Shown piece by piece: positions 1 to 5,590 of a DNA stretch of 10,998 bases. The first letter of the stretch is position 1, and each line of letters begins with the position of its first letter. Position numbers and translations under genes: made by a program. The DNA comes from Pelethousia sp034928145 (lineage in GTDB: Bacteria; Bacillota; Clostridia; Christensenellales; CAG-138): positions 1 through 10,998 of the forward strand of contig JAYFPE010000044.1 of assembly GCA_034928145.1 (NCBI GenBank), given 5' to 3'. The notes beneath the pieces are model-generated. The model was given only the letters and a program-made list of their open reading frames with translations. It made no database searches and had not been told where the DNA came from.

Positions 1-20
1 CCCCCCCCCCCCCCCCCCCC
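1..20. repeat. 20-base homopolymeric C run at window edge
   Basis: The first 20 bases are all C, and the sequence then changes abruptly to mixed composition. Because the run sits exactly at the edge and no gene flanks it, a sequencing or assembly end artefact is the simplest reading. A true C tract, possibly variable in length, cannot be excluded from one sequence. Confidence 0.9.
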
Positions 21-30
21 AAGGCTCTAA

Positions 31-194
31 TCGCCGCCAGCGACAGGTGCGGTGGCGGCGAAAGGCCTTGCGTAGCAAGGGTTTCCCCGCAGGGTTTGCT
101 GACCGTGCCCATAGGCACAAGCAAACCCAGTAAGTTCAAACAAGTGGCATAGCCACTTTTTTGACAGTCTGAGCGGAGGAATTTTTCCTCCGCT
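31..194 (+). repeat. Array of five consecutive hairpins, no gene
   Basis: Within about 165 bases there are five perfect or nested inverted repeats. Stem 31-39/53-61 has 9 bp. Stem 66-71/75-80 has 6 bp and a GTA loop. Stem 92-100/120-128 has 9 bp and encloses a second stem at 105-109/114-118. Stem 142-148/152-158 has 7 bp and an ATA loop. Stem 172-181/185-194 has 10 bp and a TTT loop. No plausible coding frame covers the region. It resembles a dispersed, REP-like intergenic element or a structured RNA ending in terminators. The last two stems carry T-rich tails on the plus strand, so any transcript probably reads left to right. Calling it multicopy is inference from its position at the window edge. 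Confidence 0.6.
142..162 (+). terminator. Short hairpin with T tract
   Basis: Stem AAGTGGC/GCCACTT (142-148/152-158) with a 3-base loop runs straight into T residues up to 162. It has the form of an intrinsic terminator on the plus strand. No plus-strand gene precedes it inside the window, so it would end a transcript from the hairpin array or from beyond the left edge. Confidence 0.5.
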
Positions 195-200
195 TATTTT
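172..200 (+). terminator. 10-bp hairpin terminator facing the cyclase gene
   Basis: The perfect stem AGCGGAGGAA/TTCCTCCGCT (172-181/185-194) has a TTT loop and is followed by TATTTT on the plus strand. It lies 20 bases beyond the stop of the minus-strand cyclase gene. Read on the minus strand the stem has no clear U tract, so it is best assigned to plus-strand transcripts. It may also stabilise the 3' end of the convergent minus-strand mRNA. Confidence 0.6.
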
Positions 201-214
201 AATATGCTATATGT

Positions 215-850
215 CTAATCGAACATGGCGATTGCCCGCACGGGCGCGCCGTCGCCTTGGACGAATTTAAGCGGCAGGGCGAAAAAGGTGAAAAGGCCGG
301 GGCTGATTTGATCGAGATTTTTCAGGTTTTCCACGATCACCATTTGGCCGGAGGCCAGCAGCCGCCTGTGGATAGGCAGGCTCTCATCCGCGACCGGATC
401 GGCGCTGACGGCGTCGAAGCCTACGCCCTTTTTTCCGGCGGAAACGATGAAATCCGCGGCTGCGGCGCTCAGGCAAGGGTAACCTTCAAAATAGGCGGGC
501 GTGCCCCATTTTTTTGCCCAGCCTGTGTAAAAGAGCAGGAATTCCGCCGATTCGAGCGCGGGCCCGGCGCGATGGAGGATATCGAGGCCGATTTCGGCTA
601 TGCCCGTGCAATCAAGAACCAGCGCCGTGCCTACAAACCGGCCGGCCGGGAAGATGTCCAACGTGGGTGCGCCTTTGAAGATGTGGGCGGGCGCATCCAT
701 ATGGGTACCCGTGTGGGAATAGAACGAAAGCAATGTTTCCGCAAAGCCGTCCTTTTCGATGGTATTGGCCGGGCGGAGGGTGGGCGGCTCTGTGCCGGGG
801 AATACCGGCATAGCCGACTCTATGGGGCGTGTGAGATCAAGGATGCGCAT
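215..850 (-). CDS. Cyclase family / kynurenine formamidase-like metal hydrolase
   Basis: This 211-residue protein belongs to the cyclase/KynB-type family (Cyclase, PF04199), soluble metal-dependent amidohydrolases of this usual length. The diagnostic HxGTHxDxPxH signature is present at residues 46-56 (H46, H50, D52, H56). A downstream H161 and E174 match the spacing of the second metal/catalytic pair in KynB enzymes. KynB hydrolyses N-formylkynurenine, but no other tryptophan-degradation gene is nearby, so the substrate is unknown; other family members act on other cyclic or formylated amides. The ATG start overlaps the TGA of the upstream carboxypeptidase by one base (TGATG). Only a weak ribosome site (AAGGG, about 9 bases upstream) is seen, so translational coupling is likely. 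Family assignment is firm; the specific reaction is not. Confidence 0.9.
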   Translation of the reverse strand: MRILDLTRPIESAMPVFPGTEPPTLRPANTIEKDGFAETLLSFYSHTGTHMDAPAHIFKGAPTLDIFPAGRFVGTALVLDCTGIAEIGLDILHRAGPALESAEFLLFYTGWAKKWGTPAYFEGYPCLSAAAADFIVSAGKKGVGFDAVSADPVADESLPIHRRLLASGQMVIVENLKNLDQISPGLFTFFALPLKFVQGDGAPVRAIAMFD

Positions 851-2235
851 CAGCGGCGGCCCTTATATCGGTAAACCGTGCGGCGGCGGTGCCGCTTGCG
901 GTAGCGCTTGGTCACGGCCAGGCGGATCACCACGAAGGCTACCAGCACTACGCCCAATATGATGAACCACACGAGGAAGGGGTTGCCCTTGGGCTCTTCA
1001 TCGCCCACCAACAAGGGGCTGGCCGAAGGATCCACATCCACGATGTTGCCGATTTCATCGACGCCGCGCTGGGCGATGAGATCCGCTGTATAAATGACTT
1101 CGCCCTGGTAGCTGTAGTTCACCTGGCCAACTACATCCCCGGCGTTGATGGGCGCGGTGAGGCCGCCGCCCGTATAGCTGGGCGCGGCGGTGATGGCGGA
1201 AGCGTCCGCCTTGATGGCGTTTATCTTTTCGGAGAGTCCCGCGATCTCGGCATCCGCCTCGATATCGGCCTTTACGGCCAGGCCGCCGCCCGCTTCTTCA
1301 TCAAAGGAAGCATTGGTCACGGGAGCGAAGAATTCCGTGGGCAGGCCCAGTTGCGATAGCTGTACGGCGCCATAATTGGCAAATCCCCAATCGAAAAACT
1401 TGGTCGCGTTTTCAAAGCGGTATTCGCTGGCCACCTTGCCCTCGATATCGCCCAACAGTGTCACGACCAGCTCCACGCCGTCCTTTTGGGCGGAAGCCAC
1501 CAGGCAGCGGCCTGCCTGGGTGGTATCGCCGGTTTTGATGCCTGTGGCGTAGGCATATTCAATATTCTGTTTATCTTCCTTGGTGAAAAGCAGGCGGTTG
1601 GAGTTTTCGAGCTTGCGCACGCCGCTTTTGTTGGTGGCGGGAATCTCGACGGTAGGCGTGCTTACGATCTTGCGAAAGGCCTCGTTCTGCATGGCGTAGC
1701 GGCCCAGCAGGGCCATATCGTAAGCGGTGGAATAGTGGGTTTCATCGTGCAGGCCGTTGGCATTGGAAAAGTGCGTATCCTTCATGCCGATCTCGGCTGC
1801 TTTTTGGTTCATCAGGCTGGCGAATTGCTCCTGCGAACCTGCAAGGTAGATGGCCAGGGCGCTGGCCGCGTCGTTGCCGGAAACCAGCATGATGCAGTAG
1901 ATCAGGTCGATGATGCGCATTTCCTCGTTGCGGGCGAGGGGCGGGGTGGTAGCGGAACCCTTGGTATCGAACTGGCTGCCGATGTTGATGACCTCGTATA
2001 GATCCTCGCACATTTCGATAGCCAGGATGGTAGTCATGATCTTGGTAGTACTGGCGGGGAAGGCGCGCTCGTGGGCGTTGTGCTCGTAGAGCACGGCGCC
2101 GGTGCAGCGATCCATCAGACAGATATAAGGGGTGGATATGGAAGCCGGATCGAAATCCGCCAGCGCTGCTCCCGTAAGCTGGGAGAATAGAAGCAGGGCA
2201 GCCAGCAGGGCTGTGATCGTTCGTTTCAAAATCAA
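850..2235 (-). CDS. dacF: D-alanyl-D-alanine carboxypeptidase (DacF/PBP5-like), membrane anchored
   Basis: This 461-residue exported serine peptidase (S11 family) would remove the terminal D-Ala from peptidoglycan pentapeptides at the outer membrane face. A signal peptide spans residues 1-26, ending in an ALA-type cleavage site. All three penicillin-binding motifs are intact: STTK at 62-65 (nucleophile S62), SGN at 119-121 and KTG at 234-236. A PBP5_C-like beta domain follows (about 280-395). The C-terminus is unusual: PBP5-type enzymes normally end in an amphipathic helix, but here a true hydrophobic segment (about 419-442) is followed by a roughly 19-residue tail very rich in Arg and Lys. 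The start is TTG with GAAAGGA (2240-2246) 4 bases upstream; a second TTG two codons later has 10-base spacing and is a possible alternative. It leads a two-gene unit with the cyclase and is divergent from the response regulator. The exact paralogue name (dacF or dacA/dacB) is less certain than the activity. Confidence 0.93.
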   Translation of the reverse strand: MILKRTITALLAALLLFSQLTGAALADFDPASISTPYICLMDRCTGAVLYEHNAHERAFPASTTKIMTTILAIEMCEDLYEVINIGSQFDTKGSATTPPLARNEEMRIIDLIYCIMLVSGNDAASALAIYLAGSQEQFASLMNQKAAEIGMKDTHFSNANGLHDETHYSTAYDMALLGRYAMQNEAFRKIVSTPTVEIPATNKSGVRKLENSNRLLFTKEDKQNIEYAYATGIKTGDTTQAGRCLVASAQKDGVELVVTLLGDIEGKVASEYRFENATKFFDWGFANYGAVQLSQLGLPTEFFAPVTNASFDEEAGGGLAVKADIEADAEIAGLSEKINAIKADASAITAAPSYTGGGLTAPINAGDVVGQVNYSYQGEVIYTADLIAQRGVDEIGNIVDVDPSASPLLVGDEEPKGNPFLVWFIILGVVLVAFVVIRLAVTKRYRKRHRRRTVYRYKGRR

Positions 2236-2285
2236 ATTGTCCTTTCATCGCGCAATCGATATTCAGAATCATTCGACAATATGAC

Positions 2286-2315
2286 ATTATACCAAACCCC
2301 GCCTTGATTTGTACA
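2286..2315 (-). promoter_or_regulatory. Promoter of the carboxypeptidase-cyclase unit
   Basis: On the minus strand TGTACA (2310-2315, 4 of 6 to consensus) is separated by 18 bases from a perfect TATAAT (2286-2291). A TGG triplet directly before it gives an extended -10. It lies about 50 bases upstream of the TTG start, the expected distance for a sigma-A promoter. No terminator-like hairpin lies between it and the start. Confidence 0.6.
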
Positions 2316-2344
2316 GCCATTTGCTCCTATTTTTGTATTTGTTG

Positions 2345-2373
2345 GTTTCAAAGAACGGGTTATATGATATAAT
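2345..2373 (+). promoter_or_regulatory. Extended -10 promoter of the regulator operon
   Basis: TGATATAAT (2365-2373) is a perfect extended -10 element. The best -35 at 17-base spacing, GTTTCA (2345-2350), is poor, suggesting reliance on the extended -10 or on an activator. It drives the plus strand and lies roughly 80 bases from the carboxypeptidase -10, so the two promoters share a compact divergent control region where the response regulator might bind. No clear direct-repeat operator was recognised. Confidence 0.55.
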
Positions 2374-2393
2374 CTATAATGAAATTATAGTAT

Positions 2394-2425
2394 GCGGGCA
2401 GGGCTATTTGTAGCCTGAAACCCGC
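2394..2425 (+). promoter_or_regulatory. Two-tier hairpin in the regulator 5' leader
   Basis: GCGGG (2394-2398) can pair with CCCGC (2421-2425), enclosing an inner GGCTA-TTTG-TAGCC hairpin (2402-2415). The structure ends just before the ribosome site GGGAGGG (2428-2434), which is 7 bases from the ATG. It could modulate translation or protect the transcript end. It does not match any riboswitch class I can recognise. Confidence 0.4.
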
Positions 2426-2441
2426 CAGGGAGGGCAAAACC

Positions 2442-3125
2442 ATGGCAAAACGCATTCTGCTTGTAGACGACGAGCCGCTCATCCTCAAGGGCCTCAAATT
2501 CGCCCTGGAGCAAGATGGCTACGAGACCGACAGCGCGGAGGATGGCGAAACCGCTTTGGATAAAGCCCTTAAGGGCGGCTACGACCTGATCCTGCTCGAT
2601 GTGATGCTGCCCAAAATGAGCGGCATCGAGGTATGCCAGGCCGTGCGCGAAAAGAGCGACGTGCCCATCATCATGCTTACTGCCAAGGGCGAGGATATGG
2701 ATAAGATATTGGGCCTTGAATACGGCGCGGATGATTACATGACCAAGCCCTTCAATATATTAGAAGTTAAGGCTCGCATTAAATCCATTCTGCGGCGCAT
2801 GGGGTCCAAGAGCGAGGCTTCCCGCATGATTATCACGGCGGACGATATCAGCATCAACCTGGGCAACCGCAGTGTGCAAGCCCACGGACAGCCCGTAAAC
2901 CTTACGGTAAAGGAGTTCGACCTGCTAAACCTTTTCATCTCCAACCCCGGCAGGGTTTATAACCGGGACGAGCTCCTGGAGACCATTTGGGGCTTTGATT
3001 ACATCGGTGATTTCCGCACGGTGGATGTGCATATTCGCCGCCTGCGCGAAAAGATCGAAGCGGATCCCGCGAATCCCAACCATATCATGACCAAATGGGG
3101 GGTTGGATACTACTTTGCGCAATAA
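2442..3125 (+). CDS. OmpR/PhoB-family response regulator
   Basis: This 227-residue cytoplasmic transcription factor is of the usual family length. Residues 1-120 form the receiver domain, with acidic residues D9 and D10, phospho-acceptor D53 (in LLDVMLP), T80 and K102, a complete active site. Residues about 128-227 form the winged-helix DNA-binding domain, including the recognition-helix region around TVDVHIRRLREKI and the terminal GVGYYF hairpin. It would be phosphorylated by the kinase encoded immediately downstream, whose reading frame overlaps its last codons. Closest functional analogues by type and context are WalR, PhoP and MtrA envelope regulators; the specific orthologue cannot be fixed without a tree. 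The start is an ATG with a GGGAGGG ribosome site. It is the first gene of a six-gene overlapping operon. Confidence 0.95.
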   Translation: MAKRILLVDDEPLILKGLKFALEQDGYETDSAEDGETALDKALKGGYDLILLDVMLPKMSGIEVCQAVREKSDVPIIMLTAKGEDMDKILGLEYGADDYMTKPFNILEVKARIKSILRRMGSKSEASRMIITADDISINLGNRSVQAHGQPVNLTVKEFDLLNLFISNPGRVYNRDELLETIWGFDYIGDFRTVDVHIRRLREKIEADPANPNHIMTKWGVGYYFAQ

Positions 3126-4578
3126 GCTTTTCGGCTCCATCCGCGCGCAAATGTCCGCCATCTATCTGCTCATCACGGTATGCGCGCTCTTTTTCATCGG
3201 CAAGATGGTATCCGATCTGATGGAGGATTTTCTCGTTTCCCAGCGCACGCAGACCCAGCGCCAGGAGACCACGCGCCTTGCGTTGGAGCTTGGCTCGGCC
3301 CTTAATGATCAGGATGCGCAGGGCCTTTTTGCCTACGTGCAGGAACGGGCCTATTCTATGGGAGGCCGGGTGCTGGTGCTGGATACGGATGCCGTGGTGC
3401 AGGTGGATTCCGCCTCGCAGCACAATGGCTTCCGCCTGCCTTACCGCGAGGTGCGCGATGTTTTGCTAGGTGGGCTGGAAAGCTCCTTTGGCTTTCACCA
3501 CGTGCAGCGCGATGCGGAAAAAACCGGCCTGCTGCCCCTGAGCGAAGAATCTGTTTGGACGGTTTATTATACCGCGCCCATCACCCGCGACGGAACCTAC
3601 GTGGGGGCGGTACTTTATTGCGCCTCTATTCAGGATGTAGTAGACAGCATCAACGACGTGACCCGCCAAATCGCCATGATCTTCGTAATCATGATGGTGA
3701 CCATCGTCATCTTGGTATTCCTGCTTTCGGGCTGGCTGACCAAGCCCATCGCGGATCTCACGGCTGCCATCCGCCGCATGGGTACGCAAGGCTATGGCGT
3801 GCGGGTCAAGGTATCCGGCACGGATGAGATGACGGAGTTGGGCAAGGCCTTTAACCGCATGAGCGAGCGCATTGAAGATCATAACCGCGTACGGGATGAA
3901 TTCATCGCCAATGTTTCCCACGAGCTGAAAACCCCTTTATCTACTATGAAGCTTTTGAGTGAGACCATCCTTTACCAGGATAACCCCGATCCGGCCATGA
4001 TGAAGGAATTCTTCGGCTATGTGAACCATGAGGTGGACAGGCTCTCCCGCATCGTAACCGAGCTCTTGCGCCTGGTGCACGAGGATGCGGGCACGCAGGA
4101 GCTGCTGCCCGAATGCACACGGCTGGACGCATTGGTCGACCGGGTCTGCAAGCGGCTCTTGCCGCTGGCGGCGGACAAGGGGATCGAGCTGAAAACCGAG
4201 CTTTTGCAGGCCTGCGTGCATGCGGACGTGGCCCGCATGGAGCAGGTGGCTATCAATTTGGTGGAGAACGCCATCAAATATACGGATGCGGGCAGCGTGC
4301 GCGTGCGGGTCTTTACGGAAGATAATGAGGCTGTTTTCCAGGTATCGGATACCGGCATCGGCATCCCCGAAGAGGCCATGACGCACCTATTCGAGCGCTT
4401 TTATAGGGTGGATAAGGCCCGCTCCCGCAGCACCGGCGGCACCGGATTGGGCCTTTCCATAGCCGAAAAGATCGTGGCTCTGCATGGTGGCTATATTCAG
4501 GTCAGCAGCAAGATGGGGGAGGGCAGCACCTTCACCGTGCGCCTGCCCCTGCATACGGAGGCGGCCAATGAGGAATAA
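3115..4578 (+). CDS. HAMP-domain sensor histidine kinase
   Basis: This membrane kinase of about 487 residues is the partner of the preceding regulator. Domains in order: TM1 (about 13-33), an extracytoplasmic sensor of about 150 residues, TM2 (about 186-208), HAMP (209-258), and HisKA with H269 in the VSHELKTPL motif. The HATPase domain follows, with an N box (N381, N385), a G1 box DTGIGIP (412-418), an F box FERFYRVD and a G2 box GTGLGL (442-447). All catalytic motifs are intact. Start choice: there is no in-frame ATG before position 3151. TTG at 3103 follows directly on a G run with no spacing for a ribosome site. TTG at 3115 gives a conventional short basic N-terminus before TM1 and is preferred, though its ribosome site is weak. 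It overlaps the regulator by 11 bases and the next lipoprotein gene by 11, implying translational coupling. Confidence 0.93.
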   Translation: MRNKLFGSIRAQMSAIYLLITVCALFFIGKMVSDLMEDFLVSQRTQTQRQETTRLALELGSALNDQDAQGLFAYVQERAYSMGGRVLVLDTDAVVQVDSASQHNGFRLPYREVRDVLLGGLESSFGFHHVQRDAEKTGLLPLSEESVWTVYYTAPITRDGTYVGAVLYCASIQDVVDSINDVTRQIAMIFVIMMVTIVILVFLLSGWLTKPIADLTAAIRRMGTQGYGVRVKVSGTDEMTELGKAFNRMSERIEDHNRVRDEFIANVSHELKTPLSTMKLLSETILYQDNPDPAMMKEFFGYVNHEVDRLSRIVTELLRLVHEDAGTQELLPECTRLDALVDRVCKRLLPLAADKGIELKTELLQACVHADVARMEQVAINLVENAIKYTDAGSVRVRVFTEDNEAVFQVSDTGIGIPEEAMTHLFERFYRVDKARSRSTGGTGLGLSIAEKIVALHGGYIQVSSKMGEGSTFTVRLPLHTEAANEE

Positions 4579-5590
4579 AAGATATATCCGTACCCTGGCC
4601 CTGATCCTGGCGCTTTGCCTGCCGCTTTGCGGCTGCGCCGCTGGTGTGATCGCGGAGGACCGCGTGCAGGACGACCTGCCCTTGCTCGACCCGGAAGATG
4701 GCGTGGCCAAGGATATCAGCGTGGAGCTTTATTACAGGCTCACGGGCGAAGCATACCTGGTGCCTATCACCCGCAACGTTTCCGTGCGGGCCAATGAGCG
4801 GGCGGAAACCGCCATCGTGCGCACCCTGCTCGAAGGCGTGCCCCAGCAATCCCTCTCGGCGAACGTGAGCGCCGTCTTCCCGGCGGGGACGAATATAGTA
4901 GAAGTCAGCCTGGATAGCGGCATCCTCTATGTGACCCTGTCTGCGGAATTTTTAGATGATTCCATCGTCGAATCCGCGCGGCAGGCCGGCAGCCTTTTCG
5001 GCTCTTCCGAAGCGGCCCTGCAACGTGCGGAGGAGGAGATGTACCTGGCGCGGCGGCTGGGCGTTTATTCGCTGGTAAATACCCTCACCGGCTATGTGGA
5101 AGGCAAGATGCGCGTGCATATATTGGTCGATACCGAGGGCACAGGCAAGGGTTCCCGCCTGCCCAGCGGCACCTTGGGCCTGCAAAGCCCGGAAGGCGCG
5201 GCCAGTGATTTGATCGAACCGCTGGATTTTGACGATAACATGGTGATCTCCCCGGCGCGCATTGTAGAATGCATGCTCGCGCACATGCAAAGCGGCGAAT
5301 ACGAAATGGCTTATGTGCTCTTTCAGGAGGCTGCTGTAGATGGGGTGCAAAAGCCGACCTACGCCAATTTTGAAACGGAAATGCTAGGCCTGGGCAAGGT
5401 GACGGCTTACCAGATCACCGGCTGGACGGAAGACAACGATGGCACGGCAACGGTTGCGGTTACCCTGGATTTTATGAGTGCTGCCGGCAAGGCCGCGCAT
5501 ATTGAGAACGCGCAGATCTTCCTCAAACGCGAAGGGGATCTGCATAAGATTGGATACGGCTCGTTCAAGAGCATTTTGGAGGCGACATGA
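4568..5590 (+). CDS. GerMN-domain lipoprotein (LpqB-like context)
   Basis: This predicted lipoprotein of 340 residues has a basic N-terminus, a hydrophobic segment and an LCGC lipobox with lipidation at C23, so it should be anchored on the outer membrane face. Residues about 50-190 have the pattern of a GerMN (Germane) domain: a VELYYRL strand, a TLLEG motif, a TLSAEF strand and VNTLTGY before the final strand. The C-terminal part (about 220-340) is an alpha/beta segment resembling small stalk or transport-associated domains, without a firm match. The chosen ATG lies 6 bases after GGAGG (4557-4561) and gives the signal peptide; the frame stays open further upstream, but that extension would bury the lipobox. 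Its place directly after a response regulator and kinase parallels MtrA-MtrB-LpqB of actinobacteria, where LpqB modulates the kinase. A sporulation role as in GerM is the alternative. Confidence 0.8.
   Translation: MRNKRYIRTLALILALCLPLCGCAAGVIAEDRVQDDLPLLDPEDGVAKDISVELYYRLTGEAYLVPITRNVSVRANERAETAIVRTLLEGVPQQSLSANVSAVFPAGTNIVEVSLDSGILYVTLSAEFLDDSIVESARQAGSLFGSSEAALQRAEEEMYLARRLGVYSLVNTLTGYVEGKMRVHILVDTEGTGKGSRLPSGTLGLQSPEGAASDLIEPLDFDDNMVISPARIVECMLAHMQSGEYEMAYVLFQEAAVDGVQKPTYANFETEMLGLGKVTAYQITGWTEDNDGTATVAVTLDFMSAAGKAAHIENAQIFLKREGDLHKIGYGSFKSILEAT

Noticed and set aside
161..190. TTGACA at 161-166 as a promoter
   Set aside because: No -10 box at 16-18 bases. The sequence there is the terminator-like hairpin.
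257..874. Plus-strand open frame of 205 codons
   Set aside because: It lies opposite the cyclase gene, which has a complete catalytic signature. Its translation has no recognisable motif, and long antisense frames are common in GC-rich coding DNA.
1486..2001. Plus-strand open frame of 171 codons opposite the carboxypeptidase
   Set aside because: It is a composition shadow of the dacF-like gene, with no ribosome site and no family pattern.
1742..2320. Minus-strand 192-codon frame overlapping the start of the carboxypeptidase
   Set aside because: It is out of frame with a clear signal peptide and SxxK motif. Its ATG lies on the promoter and its sequence is low-complexity Arg/His-rich.
4484..4567. 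Upstream extension of the first lipoprotein
   Set aside because: It adds 28 Arg/Cys-rich residues ahead of a normal lipoprotein signal and lies inside the kinase gene. The ATG at 4568 has an ideal GGAGG.
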